Notes: a model not told the origin generated them from the letters alone. Positions 20,202 through 31,800 are shown, counted from the first letter of the stretch. The stretch: DNA of 64,000 nucleotides from Schizosaccharomyces osmophilus (GCF_027921745.1 NC_079240.1:861001-925000), one strand, 5' to 3'. Made by a program: numbers and translations.

Positions 20202-23036
20202 ATGGATCCTTGGTTTGAGTATGATGATATTCTAAACCAGGAATTTACTCAAGCGGCGAATTTCCCAGCTGTTTCAGAAGTTGAGGAGAGTTTAGCTTCT
20301 TTTGAACCTACATTTCAAAAATTCGACGCGTTACCTCCATCCCCTGAAGACCATGCTTCCGCGCTAGTTCATAGTTTGCAAACCCACTCTAGCCATCTTA
20401 CAGCAAACCCTACATACGTGAATCCATCCCAGATCAATCCTTTTGAATATGCTTCCTTAATAAGCAATTCTGAATGCCACTATCCTATAAGTCCCAATGC
20501 TACATTATCGGAAGCTTCCACACCCGAATTATCAAACCCGCAAGCTCGATACCTCAAAAATAAGCGCAAGAAAACTCAGCTTTACACAAAGCTTCATCCC
20601 AATCATTATGCACTTCTTTCGAAGTCCTTCGATGAAGATCCTTTTCCTCGCATGTCTTCGCAAGACATAAACCTTGAATATCTTCGTCAAACGGGTTTTA
20701 ATGATCCTATAATTTTTCCATCGGTTGATACTCAAAATACAAATCAGCTTACCCTTAGTAAAATTGCTATTCTCGTTGGAAATGATTGTCCTCTTCATAT
20801 AGTCGATGTGGTCACACAAAGGCAAATTTCCAACAAAATGACCATGAAGCAATGGTTGCAATATATGAGACAGAAGCCTTCTGAACGCTCTAGAATATAC
20901 GATGTTTTAAGCTTTGAAGTATCGACTACAAAACTTGCTCTTTATGTTCGGAAACCCGACATTGTTCGCGACCTTGACCTTGTAAATATTGTTTGGCCAC
21001 CCAGTGCTTTTGCTTCAGGGGATTGTCCTCATGTAGATACTTATTGTCAAATGTCAGCCGAAAACTCTTATATCGATTTTCATATAGAATTTGGTGGATC
21101 GAGCGCTTACTATAATATATTGGATGGTCACAAAATCTTTTATCTGATCCCCCCCAGCCAAAAACACTGGAATGCTTATATATCTTGGCTTACAGCAAGT
21201 GAAAGCAAGCGAGAGTCTTTTCTACCAGATATGGTGGATAAATGCTATCATGTGGAAGTTCGAGCAAAAGAAACCATTATCATTCCTTCTGGTTGGATTT
21301 ATGCAGTTAAAACACCGTGTGATACAATTGCGATCTCTGGCAATTTTCTCACTAGTCTTCATATTCAATCTCAGATTTATATCAACGAACTGGAGGTCAA
21401 CCTAGGTATTGAGCGAGAATTTCAATTTCCATGCTTTGAAAGTATTATGTGGTATACTGCAGTTCATTTCTACTTTGCTTTTCCTGATAATGGTCCGAGA
21501 GATGGCATAGATGACATGCTCTCGATATACGAAACGGGTTCGTTATTAGAGATAGAAAAATTTACATCTCAAGAACTGCAAGGATTTGAAGAATTGCTTA
21601 ATTATATTTATATACGCGCACAAATACTTCGAGAATGTGACTTCATAGTGGATATTGAGCAAAACAATGTTCAAATACAGGAAAATAATGGATTTGAAGT
21701 TGCATGGGCAATGGTTCCTCCTTCATTGGAGGAAGTTTGTGTTGATTTTGTTAAAAAATTCGGAACTTGGTTTACCTATCATCATGGTCGCAGTATTTAT
21801 ATGCCGTTTCTCTACAGGGCTCAAGAAACGAACATTAGAAGGAGAGATAAGAGGAAAACTCCTCAAAAAGTTACTATCACCTGCCATCGACCTACAAAAG
21901 GTCAGCTATTTTCAGCAGTTGTTGTTCACACTCGCAAGTCCTTCATCGAAGCTTGCAAGCTAGAAGAAGAAAGAAGTATAAAAAGGGCGAAAACAACTGT
22001 CGAAAGGGAAGATATACAAAAAGCAAATAATGATAAACTCGTGGACCGGTTCTTTTATCCAAGAAGTAGCAATACTGATACAAATATCCTGGGCCCTTCT
22101 ATATTAATTTTCTCAAAAAAAATCAATACTAGTTTTATCAAAAAACTACTTCAAAATAACTCTTTTACAGTTTCCCTTAATCGTCAAGTTGTACGGGTTT
22201 TTAGAAGTTTCACTCGGCAAAAGCGAATGCTATCACTACGATCGTTTTTGAATGAATTTCCTAAAATTTCTAATAGTTGTTCGCATAAAAGGTTAAAACA
22301 AAAACCAGCCAGTGACACTGGTGATTATGCTTTACTATCGCAGGAACATGCTCTAATACTACACCCACAGATCTTCCTTAAGCGTTCTAGTAATTCATTG
22401 TCGCTTACACACTATTTTTCTTTGGAGGATTTTTACAAAGGCCATAGCAAGAAGGTGCATAATGAATCTACTTTGCATCACCAACCTGAAAGAACAGCAC
22501 TGGTTCTAGATTCTAGTTATCATAATCAAAAAGCATGTGAAAATATGGATTTTTATATGGATAATAAAGAAATCTATGCTAAGAAGAATAATTTTTTGGG
22601 CTTCTCAACGTTGGTCTCATCACCATCAAGCAATGAAGATAGCTCGTTCCTGGAAGATTGTTTTGACATAGCAGACGCGATTTCTTCCCCAAGTAAACAA
22701 AATATGTCAAAGCGGAAACTTGACGAACAGGATACGTTTCAAGGAAAAAATCAGCTGAAACCAATAAGAACATCAACCAGAATAAAGTCGATGGGCGATT
22801 TGCAGATGAAAAACTCCAGCAATTCCCAATCAGCAATTGATTCTCATTTTTACTCAACAAAACCGTTTAAGGAATCAATAAAGGACGAGAAACATGTTAC
22901 TAAAGTTGAGAATAATAACAAAAGACATTTCGATGGACGGAACAGCAATGTCCAATCCTTAGATGACCAGGATCAAGATCACATTTACGATTTTGCGGAT
23001 GGACCACCTCCCAAAATCCGTTTGAAGTTGTCGTAA
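20202..23036 (+). CDS. epe1: JmjC-family anti-silencing factor Epe1
   Basis: A 944-residue protein from the ATG at 20202 (MDPWFEYDDI). The JmjC region spans roughly residues 240-410 and contains DFHIEFGGSSAYYNIL and FYLIPPSQKHW. The metal-ligand positions read His294, Glu296 and Tyr367 (in SGWIYAVKTP) instead of the usual His-x-Asp...His, and Tyr304 stands at the cofactor-contact position. In S. pombe Epe1 is recruited by the HP1 protein Swi6 and limits heterochromatin spread, with little or no demethylase activity shown. The N-terminal 170 residues are acidic and disordered, like the S. pombe activation segment. The C-terminal half is long, Ser/Asn/Lys-rich and of low order. The length is close to S. 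pombe Epe1 (about 948). Confidence 0.95.
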   Translation: MDPWFEYDDILNQEFTQAANFPAVSEVEESLASFEPTFQKFDALPPSPEDHASALVHSLQTHSSHLTANPTYVNPSQINPFEYASLISNSECHYPISPNATLSEASTPELSNPQARYLKNKRKKTQLYTKLHPNHYALLSKSFDEDPFPRMSSQDINLEYLRQTGFNDPIIFPSVDTQNTNQLTLSKIAILVGNDCPLHIVDVVTQRQISNKMTMKQWLQYMRQKPSERSRIYDVLSFEVSTTKLALYVRKPDIVRDLDLVNIVWPPSAFASGDCPHVDTYCQMSAENSYIDFHIEFGGSSAYYNILDGHKIFYLIPPSQKHWNAYISWLTASESKRESFLPDMVDKCYHVEVRAKETIIIPSGWIYAVKTPCDTIAISGNFLTSLHIQSQIYINELEVNLGIEREFQFPCFESIMWYTAVHFYFAFPDNGPRDGIDDMLSIYETGSLLEIEKFTSQELQGFEELLNYIYIRAQILRECDFIVDIEQNNVQIQENNGFEVAWAMVPPSLEEVCVDFVKKFGTWFTYHHGRSIYMPFLYRAQETNIRRRDKRKTPQKVTITCHRPTKGQLFSAVVVHTRKSFIEACKLEEERSIKRAKTTVEREDIQKANNDKLVDRFFYPRSSNTDTNILGPSILIFSKKINTSFIKKLLQNNSFTVSLNRQVVRVFRSFTRQKRMLSLRSFLNEFPKISNSCSHKRLKQKPASDTGDYALLSQEHALILHPQIFLKRSSNSLSLTHYFSLEDFYKGHSKKVHNESTLHHQPERTALVLDSSYHNQKACENMDFYMDNKEIYAKKNNFLGFSTLVSSPSSNEDSSFLEDCFDIADAISSPSKQNMSKRKLDEQDTFQGKNQLKPIRTSTRIKSMGDLQMKNSSNSQSAIDSHFYSTKPFKESIKDEKHVTKVENNNKRHFDGRNSNVQSLDDQDQDHIYDFADGPPPKIRLKLS

Positions 23037-24887
23037 GAGGGTTTCACAGTAAACGATTTGGACTGCATTCTATGGCAGGACATGAAGCACGGAGCATGTT
23101 TTATTTATAATGAATGAACGATTTTTGTAATATGAAGTTACGCTATATTCTTAGAAGCTTGGAAAAGTAGCATTCCTTTCTTTGCTCGAAATAGTGTGTC
23201 ATATTCGGTTTATGATTTTATAATGGTTTGGTTTGGTTTGGTAAGGTATGGGGTTTACTGATATTTCTTTTAAATGATTATTGTATAATTAATGTATGTT
23301 CATATACGATCTTTTTTGTATATATAACTTGGGTTTAGTCACTTTTATTTTATTATGAAATAAATCTTGATTTCAACAGATCTAAAGATCAGCAGAACTC
23401 CAACAATTGTAGATGAATCCAAGGAAGATCGCTTGAAATCATTTCTTAATTTTCATTTCATTCTGCATATCTTGAAAAAGGGACCAATTCGTCGACGACC
23501 TCGTTATGTTACTTTTGTAATGGGACTTGTGGCAGAAATATCACAAGGAAAGGCAATGTAAACCGACTTAACTTGGTAAATATAATCATAGAAATATATG
23601 TGAAACAGCGCATTAAAGTCTACTTGCAAATTGTAGTGATGTTTAAGGATTTGATTAAACAATTTAATCTAGTTATCCAACTTTTCCAGCTGAAAACATC
23701 GATTACAAAATTTTCAGTTTCCATAATTACCGCTCAGGCCCCTCTGTAGCCTTGACATTATGATTCCTAAATTGCATTGTCGACGGTTTGTTTACTTTGT
23801 TTTATATGAAAATTGCTTAGATTTTGTTTTCGAACTCTGCCAATATCATATTATCGAGTATGTATAGGTGACGATTTGATACCTATGAAAAGTATGAGTT
23901 GTAAGTCAATAGAAACTTTAGACTAAATAATGAATTGAGGACGCTTCATAAACTGGTAGAAAAAATCAAACTAATAATATGTAGCATTCATAGAGGTTGC
24001 ACAGCTCGTGCTGTAGCAATCACACATCTATAGCGAGTAAAATCAAATTGCTTACCGTATTTATACAATAACCAAGAAAACATTGTGAAAAGTGACCAAA
24101 CAACAGGTCTTCTTGTCCGCACACTCCAGCAATTTGACAATAAAAACACAGTGTACTATAACACCGCATGTCTACCGCCATACCTAAGCTTATAATTCTC
24201 TCGTTAGTACTATGGTTGGAGACAACATGAGAATCCGGGATGCAATAGGCTCCCCCCTTTTTTCTTTTCTTTTCTTCTTTATTTTTTTTAAAAAATGAGC
24301 TTGTTCAACAGTGTCTTCTATTAAATGTTGGTTCACACTAGTAGGTGCTTTTTCGATTTTTATCTGATCTTGGTAGTATATATCTGCTACGCTACCGCTA
24401 AGTGAATCATCACATTTCAATTACAAAGGCTGTCCCAAGAAAGCATTGTGTATTATATATTTTATTGTAAAGTAGCTATCATAAGTATGGAATTCTCTTC
24501 TTTTCACACGTTTCTCGGTGCTGTTTCATGTCTCTTCAAACTATAATAATAGGGTTTGGTGTTCAGGTAAAGTAGTAGTCTTCCAAAGACACTTTTTTGA
24601 TTAGAATCAAATGTCAAAATTAATTAAACTAAATTAAAGCAAATGTTAAAATGTCATTTTCAGCTAGCACTAAAGCATTTTTTTTTTTTTTGACGAAACT
24701 TTTCATCATTGGTTTGTTTACGATTTAGTGACGCGCTCCATATTGCAAATCAACGTAACGTTATTTAATGAGACAACAGTAATCTGTACACTACTGTACG
24801 TAATTCTTCTAACATTTACAACACAGGAACCGGATAGTTCATTGAGTAGAAATTACTGGTTTTGACGCTCTTTTTTTTTTGTAAATT
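23037..24887. other. gene-poor 1.85 kb stretch with a 5S rRNA fragment
   Basis: AT-rich region between epe1 and the Pro-rich gene, both on the plus strand. It holds the shortened 5S copy (listed separately), a GGTTTGGTTTGG simple repeat near 23227, forkhead-like GTTTGTTTAC at about 23787 and 24714, and a T11-12 run near 24680. A 64-codon open stretch at 23367-23561 has no ATG at its start and no recognised family. Confidence 0.5.
24170..24251 (+). pseudogene. internally deleted 5S rRNA copy
   Basis: The first 20 bases (GTCTACCGCCATACCTAAGC) match the 5' end of fission yeast 5S rRNA with two or three differences. The last 60 or so bases match its 3' part closely, including CTCGTTAGTACTATGG, GGAGACAACATG and AATCCGGG. 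The middle is missing: 82 bases here against 119 in the S. pombe 5S rRNA as I remember it, so about 37 bases are lost. A C-rich stretch and T6 run (24258-24263), like a pol III terminator, follow directly. In fission yeasts 5S genes are dispersed, so a lone copy is not odd; the deletion is. Confidence 0.85.
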
Positions 24888-26429
24888 ATGAATAGAAATG
24901 TTTCTGAAATTAGTAGTGATAATATGCGAAGGAAAGAATCAGAACCGTTAAAACAAGAGACAGGAGGGAATGAAGGCAATTCTCCAACCCAGACGAACGA
25001 CGACGCTGATGCTATTGAAAAGAAACAAGATGAACCAGTTCAAGAAAATGATCAATTGGGAGAAATTATAGAAATGGATTCACAATATTTTGAAGATACT
25101 TCAGCTACTTTGGAACAAGATGAAAAGTCCAGTTCAGAAAGAGAGGTTTCTACTTCATCGAGGCCGGCACATCCAATGAAGCAAAACGGTCTCCATATTG
25201 TCACAGGATTTCCAAAGCCAGCTTCCGAAGGGAGATATCAGGGAAGACAAGAAGATTCTTATTTTTCTCGCAATGGAATTAACCCGTCCTTTCATCAACC
25301 GACGGTCCCTTCATTCCCGAATGTTCATGGAAGATCTGATGGAATTCCCATTACCGCAAATAGCTCCCTTACCCACTCCTTCAACTATCCCATGATGAAT
25401 CCATATATGGCTGGTGCTCAATTTGGGCCTCCACCTATGCATATGAAGTCGGGCATGAATCCTCACTCCCATTTCCAAGGCTATCGTCGCCCTCAAGTTG
25501 CTAGGACTCAGTATTTTGAAGAAAGCATTCCTATTCAGAATCATTCACGTAATAAAGATGGAAAACATTGGACAGGAAAAAGAGGCCAACGAACTGTTGA
25601 AATTCATTTGAATTTTGGGATACCTTCTTCTTCTAGATCCGTTCCTCTTCAGCCGAAGAAGCGCATCACACACGTTGTATATAATTCCCGTCTTCATCAA
25701 AAAAACTTGAGGGTCTGCCTCCCTGGATCCGGTTCGGTCACAGTTCCCTCAAAGTCGAAAAACAAGTTTAATATGAACACATTTCCCGTCCCCATGTCTT
25801 CTTTCCCCACTCCAGCCCCTTCTATCCCCTACAATCCTAATTTTCCTGCTGTACCGCCTTTCAACTTTTTACCTACGCCTGCTATGCCTCCAAACCCTAG
25901 TCAACCGAATTTTTTTCAATACGACTTTCCTCCTCAATTTGACCCTGCCTTGTATCCTCAGGTCCCTCCCCAGGATAGTTACGCAAGTATGAATTGCTCT
26001 CCGTTATTCAATCCCTCCATTCCTGCTGCATCAAGTATCCGTTCTGAGGCTCCTTTAGCTAGTGGAGCTTCAAATCCTCCTGCTCTTGGCGTTGGTAATG
26101 ACCCTTCTGCTTTTTATCAACAAACTACTGCTCCTCTTGGAGCCGCTTATCCCAATGCTACTTTTTCTCCTTCTTCGACTTTTCCCATGATGCCTGCTTA
26201 TTGGCCTTACCCTGCTGTTTATGATCCCTCTACTCAATCCATGCTCCCTCCCAACATTGCTCCTCCTTTACCAGCTAATGATACGAGCCTAATGTCAAGA
26301 ATGAATAGTGATAATGTTCATCCATTTTCTCCGTCTAATCCTACATCTACCCCACCATATGGCTATGTTTACTATTACGATCCCAACCAATATTACAATG
26401 GTCAGGACAACGGACCAAAGCCTTCGTAA
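24888..26429 (+). CDS. Pro-rich, largely disordered protein of unknown function
   Basis: A 513-residue protein. Residues 1-100 are acidic and Ser/Thr/Glu/Gln-rich. A short ordered-looking basic segment lies at about 225-290 (GKRGQRTVEIHLNFGIP through RITHVVYNSRLHQKNLRVCLPG). The remaining 220 residues are rich in Pro, Phe, Ser, Asn and Tyr, with repeats such as FPxP, PPxF and NPxxP. This composition is typical of RNA-granule or coat-associated scaffold proteins, but I do not recognise a family. By position it would correspond to the S. pombe orphan next to epe1 (recalled as SPCC622.15c). A 16-base A run begins in its stop codon region. Confidence 0.75.
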   Translation: MNRNVSEISSDNMRRKESEPLKQETGGNEGNSPTQTNDDADAIEKKQDEPVQENDQLGEIIEMDSQYFEDTSATLEQDEKSSSEREVSTSSRPAHPMKQNGLHIVTGFPKPASEGRYQGRQEDSYFSRNGINPSFHQPTVPSFPNVHGRSDGIPITANSSLTHSFNYPMMNPYMAGAQFGPPPMHMKSGMNPHSHFQGYRRPQVARTQYFEESIPIQNHSRNKDGKHWTGKRGQRTVEIHLNFGIPSSSRSVPLQPKKRITHVVYNSRLHQKNLRVCLPGSGSVTVPSKSKNKFNMNTFPVPMSSFPTPAPSIPYNPNFPAVPPFNFLPTPAMPPNPSQPNFFQYDFPPQFDPALYPQVPPQDSYASMNCSPLFNPSIPAASSIRSEAPLASGASNPPALGVGNDPSAFYQQTTAPLGAAYPNATFSPSSTFPMMPAYWPYPAVYDPSTQSMLPPNIAPPLPANDTSLMSRMNSDNVHPFSPSNPTSTPPYGYVYYYDPNQYYNGQDNGPKPS

Positions 26430-26905
26430 AAAAAAAAAAAAAACAAACTATCAATAAATACGTGAAGAACTTTTTCCGTCATGCTCAAGGGATCCACCCT
26501 TTTATGACATTTTGACTGAACGGGTGGGTTGCATTTGATGATCACTTTTTTGCAGACTCAATAATGATTTTGTAGCAGTAGCTTGTGTCAGAGCATGCTT
26601 TGGATCCGTAGAGAATTTGCAACCCTATATGACAGAAAAAAAGTATTAGAAAATTGAACGAAATAATTTTAACAGTGAAGAAGTAAATAGTAATATCTAT
26701 TTCTAAAAATGAAGAGTAAAAAAATAATAAAAAAAAAAAAGAAAAAAAATTCAATGAATCTTGATATACATATCAACTATACATGTTTACGATATAAAAT
26801 GTATGGTGCGCTTATAGTTTTCACGGTGATTGCTTGTTTAATAGTTCCTTTCATAAGACACCTCTATAACAAAACCGAAAAAGAAATATAAGTTTACTTT
26901 ACAGC
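26430..26905. other. intergenic between convergent Pro-rich gene and ArfGAP
   Basis: About 475 bp. Starts with a 16-base poly-A run. It contains the possible 60-residue membrane protein frame (26709-26891, listed separately). Otherwise 3' UTR-like sequence. Confidence 0.45.
26709..26891 (+). CDS. possible small single-pass membrane protein
   Basis: A 60-residue frame from an ATG at 26709. It begins with a Lys-rich stretch encoded by an A-run, followed by MNLDIHINYTCLRYK, one hydrophobic helix (ALIVFTVIACLIVPFI) and a polar tail RHLYNKTEKEI. The helix and flanking charges look like a tail-anchored or small integral membrane protein. Against it: short length, A-rich start, and the stop lies only 14 bases from the convergent ArfGAP stop. 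Translation might begin at the internal ATG at 26754. No family recognised. Confidence 0.25.
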   Translation: MKSKKIIKKKKKKNSMNLDIHINYTCLRYKMYGALIVFTVIACLIVPFIRHLYNKTEKEI

Positions 26906-27974
26906 TTAATCTCGCTTTCTTTCGGTTCTTTGTGGGTTGACAACAGAAGAGTACGACGGTAGATCCTCAGAATGATTATCGTTATGCATTAATGGATTTG
27001 TAACATCCGGATCCGCCTGATGTTCTGAAGCAGGTTGTTGAGAAGAACCATCAGTTGCGTTTATATTTTCATCAATCATGGATCGTACCTGTTGATAGGA
27101 CTGACGAGCAGTCGATTGAACGGAAGAAGAAAATGTTTTCATAGCATCAACATAATCTTTTCGAATTTCAGGAGCCTAAAAAAAGTTAGAAAATTATAAA
27201 GATATAAATAAATTGTATAAAAGAAAGCCTTACCTTTGAAAAAGTAGACTGTACATAAGTTTTATTGATATCTTGTACCTGTTGTGAAACCGATTTGGAA
27301 AACATGCTCCATCCATGATTAAAAGCAGAAAGAGGATTTTTTGAAAGCTCATCCATAAAGGAAGGTCCACTCTCTCCATCACCGGAATATGTAGGAGGCA
27401 CGGAGTTTGAGCTACCAAATCCAGCGTACCGACCTCCCTGAGAAGGAGGCAAGTCAGCGGAACGCTGGGAATTCATAGATCCCAAGCGTTCAAAGTAGTG
27501 TTCGTTATCTTCCTTTCTGGGAATAGGGGCTGTGCTCGACTTGGCTTCTGGCTTTTCGGGACGCTCTCCTTTTACCCATTCACGGCCATCGACATCTGCA
27601 AGAAGCTTTTCTCGATAATCTTCAGCAATATCAGTGTTATACTAAAACAATTAGATATTTTGAACCTGTAAACTTCAACTAACCTTATCACGGATACTTG
27701 TTGAAGAAGAAAACTCGGGGTCAGTCATGAGAAATGCACGAGCACGTTCGTTTCCTCCTTTTTCTATCATTTGTACTTGTCGTTCATTCCAATTATCCAT
27801 CGTGACACTACGCACAAAACTCTTCTCTACACCCAAACCACGGTGCTGTCCACTACATTCCAAACATATAAAGATACCAAGGTTACAAGATGCCCATTGA
27901 GGGTTTGGAGAATCGCAATCAAAGCATTTCCTATTTTCAGGAAGACGAGCAATTTTTTCTAAAGTTTCTGACAT
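26906..27974 (-). CDS. gcs1: ArfGAP, Gcs1-like
   Basis: Three exons, 27684-27974, 27234-27641 and 26906-27175, giving 322 residues. Intron 1 has donor GTTAGT and acceptor TTAG; intron 2 has donor GTAAGG, branch TTCTAAC and acceptor TTAG. The N-terminal ArfGAP domain has the zinc finger [26 protein letters not shown] and the arginine finger region [19 protein letters not shown]. The first join restores [20 protein letters not shown], the end of the domain. The C-terminal half contains [26 protein letters not shown], an amphipathic ALPS-like segment seen in Gcs1/ArfGAP1. It activates GTP hydrolysis on Arf1 in Golgi COPI traffic. The gene name is from the yeast orthologue. Confidence 0.92.
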
Positions 27975-28826
27975 TATTGCAAGTGGAAATTCGTCTAAAT
28001 CTGTGTAGAGAGAGGAGGTTAACTGGATTTCAGGTCCAATCCAATAGTATTATGTGTTTACAAATATATAATACCTTTTCAACGTATAATAATATCGTGT
28101 TAACGAACATAATGTTGAAATGCCCTTTCAGAGAAAGATCAAGTAGTTGAAGGAAAGGAAATTTGGAATTGAACGAGAAGAAGTAAAATCGTAGTATTAA
28201 AACATCATTTCTTGGTTCTCTATTGTTGCAGCAAGCACATTGTTTATTTTGATTCAAACAACAAGCTTCTTTCGTAGATAAATAACTGGGTGCCTTAATG
28301 GTAAGTGCTGTATGTCTTTTTGTTGGGTTTATATATATATATATGTTTCCTGTAAAAGCCTTTTATTTACAACTTGAGGATTGCAGAATTGAGGTATAGC
28401 TCAAGAAGCCTCCATGAAGATATAGGACAAAAATGAGAATTGTTTATTAGGTTTCGCATGTGATTAGAATAAATTCCTAGTGTCTATGAATAAATTCTTC
28501 TGACTTCGATCTTCAATAAACTAGTAAAAAGATTTCATCGAAAATTATGCGACAAACTGGAAGCGAATTCACCATTGGTAATGAATTAGAAGTTTAAAAC
28601 TGCTTTCTTTTTATGTACATTTGCATTTAAGCTATGGCAAAATTATCTTGTTGTAAACCACGACCTATGAAAAAAGCATACTGACAACAGTTCACCATTA
28701 GGTCAAGGCTTCAAGGAAATAACAAGGAAAACGAATAGTGATCATTCTAGTTGGTAATTTTCTGCTTTTGTAAGACTGAAAAAAATTCAAGAGGTTGGTT
28801 TCTGCTAATTTCCCCATTGTTTCTAC
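27975..28826. other. divergent promoter region ArfGAP/tti1
   Basis: About 850 bp. Contains a (TA)n run at about 28331-28343. Short open frames on the minus strand lack an ATG. No RNA gene recognised. Confidence 0.45.
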
Positions 28827-31800
28827 ATGTCTCAGGCTCAGACTATTTTTAGCAGAATTCGCGGTCCGTTCTGCAAATTAAGTCAATATAGTCTTCCATT
28901 GTCTTCTTCTGCTTCAGCAATTGAGACAGAAAACCTGAAAGTCGCGCTTAAAGAAGCAAAGGATGCTTTAGCACAGATTTTAAATGACCCAAACCAAAAG
29001 TTATCCCCTAATTTATGTGATTATTTATTTTTTCCTGTAGCTCCGGTTCTTAAATCTTGGAGCCGTGTTCCTAGCACCGGTCTTGAGCACGCTTTAGAGT
29101 GCATTCTATTGATATACAATCATGGGTGGAAACACATTCATAATGAAATTCTCACCCTTCAACTCATTTTGCTGATTATGAATATTGCAGATGGCTGGAA
29201 ATCTCCGTCTGACCATTCACGTCAAGATGCTTATGTACAAGAAACTGCCCTGGAGGTACTAAAGGATTTAATAGTCGACTTTCGTCCTAGGATGGAGGAT
29301 CAAAGACAATATCTACTATTTGCTAGATGTTTTTCTTATACTTTGGATTTGTTTTCTAAGAGCAATAGTTCTGTGAGATTACAAAAAGCAACTCTCGAGT
29401 GCATGGACGCTTTACTACATCTGCCAGTTTCTCTTGAAGTATTAACTACCTTTCTCCCTGGAATTGTCTCTGGTTTGACAAAAGGACTCAGTCCAAAAGG
29501 TCCGTGTCGCTATTTTCAATGTGTTTCCAGGGCTTTGCAGGTTTTGGATTATACCCTAGTTACAATTGTTGGGGATAGTGTCACAAAAGATCTGCCGGAA
29601 GTCAAAGAGTCTCTTGATTCCTCTAGTTTCATAGGAGTCACGAAAAGAACTGCGGCTTGGAAACGAGCCAGCTGTCAACAAATTAGCACTGCTGTTAAAA
29701 CGATTTTGCATCATCGTTCATCCCAAAACTTGCATTTACAGACATCCCTCTTCCATTTTTGCTTTTCGCTATTTACAAATTGTCTAGACTCACTAAAGGA
29801 TTGTCGCATCCATTTGCTGGAAACCATGCTTCTGTTGGTAAACAAAAAAGAAAATCCACAACTTGCTAGTACTGGCATAAAAATGGTATCAGATTATATT
29901 TCTTCTCAAAATAATACATTAGTAATGGAAAACGTTCTTTCCTATTGCTTGCAATCATGGTCATCTACCTGGTCTGGTGTATCGAATCTTGCTTCAGAGG
30001 ATGTGAAGTTGGAAAAACTAAAGCAATTACGATGCCTTTTAACATTATCTGAGCAGATTCCCAGTGTCTTACAATCGACCGAGTCACTTTTGGGAGATAT
30101 TCTGAGTCAGCTTAGCCCAAATGCTTCAGGTATTGAAACAAACTATCGAAAGGTACTTACATCGACTTCTTCGGGAAAGAATGTAATCGACGGATATTTT
30201 TTCGGGGGCAATGAAATGGAACAAGTTATCAAATACATTGTGCTTCAATTTGCCGACTCTCCTCAAGCCAAATATCTTTTGCAATCATTGTTTTTGAAAT
30301 CTACTTCAGTTGTGAATCAGCCCTCCCTAACGGCGTTGTGGGCTGGTTTGCACATTATAAAGCATACTAAATTTGGGAACGTGAAGGGATTATTTTTGGA
30401 GTCTTATGAGCAAAAATCACTAGAAATTATACAGGATATCTCACAGTTGAATAGTTTTCACGGAAGAAATTTGAAGGAAGAAAAACAAAAGAAATATTTT
30501 GGTATACTCTGTACTCGAGCTTGTATTGCAATGGATTGTATTAGTTGGATAGCCGCGGAACAAGGAAAAAGTTTCCGCCCAAAGCTTATGAGCGTATTTT
30601 ATCCTATTTTAGAACATTTGGCGTTTGCTTCTCCTTTTGTGTCTACTTTTGCTGAAGCTTGCATAGAATCCATGGTTCATAACTGCGAATATGCGTCAGC
30701 TGCGGAAATGCTACGGGAGAACATTGATTACGTTATAAACTCTGTGGCATTAAAGCTGAATACATTGGAAATTACACCTCAGCTTCCTTTGGTGATGGCT
30801 TATGTTATAAAAAATGATGACGGTAGCGGCGTACAATATATCGGGGACGTTATTGAGTCTATCTTTACGATTTTGGACAATTATCACGGGTACACAAGAC
30901 TTACAGAAGGGCTTTTGGGAATCCTGTATGAAATTATGAAACAACAAAGTGTACAGTCTCGTGAAAAGAAACGATACTTGAAGGGTGAAGCGTCGAATGA
31001 AATTACGGAGAAAGAGGACCAAGGATTAATATCGAAGGATATTCAAAAATTTTTGGAAGCTTGCCAACAAAACCCAAATTACCCCTCTCCGCCGACGGAG
31101 GAAGTAATGGGTGCAGAAATAAAATCGACGGAAGACGGACAGGAAGGTTTCAAAATGCATTTGGAAAGAGAAGCAGAGAAACAAAGTCTGGAAAAGGGCG
31201 AAAACGAAGAACTCATGGAGCAGACTAAAGGTGAGGATGATGAAAAGAAGGGTAGTACCGGAATGGTCAAAATGGTCCAACAAATAGCAGAAAAAGCCCA
31301 ACTTTTTTTGAGCCATCAGCAAATAACGATTCGAGTTCAGATGATACGGCTTTTGGGTTACGCATGTCAAGTACTTGTTGAAGACCCGGATACGTTTTAC
31401 CCGACTATTCACACATGCTGGCCATTGCTCATTACGCAACTCACTACAGGTGAACCAGTGTTGACAGAATTGGCATTAGGAAGCATTGCACAAATGTGTA
31501 CATTGGCACATGAGTTTATGGGATCGCGCATTAGAAAGGACTTGATTCCGAGATTGAAGACGCTGGTGAAAGAGAATGTGTTGTGGGAACAGGCGTCTCC
31601 TTTCTCGACAGAGCATCATTTGCAAAGATCCATAGCGTACGTGGGACTTGCATGCATGGAAAGCCGGCAGAGTTTGTCGGTGTATCTGGACTTTTTGGAT
31701 CTTGTTGCGCCAATCTTGCGTTGTTTAGAAAAGATGGCACAGACCAATCGCGAAGATAAAGAATTCGTGGAATCAGTATGGAATGCGTTTTCAAGACAAA

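Noticed and set aside
24190-24420. 76-codon minus-strand frame
   Set aside because: Lacks an ATG start and its end runs through the 5S copy on the opposite strand.
31026-31439. 137-codon minus-strand frame in tti1
   Set aside because: Lies wholly within tti1; low-complexity hydrophobic translation with no family features.
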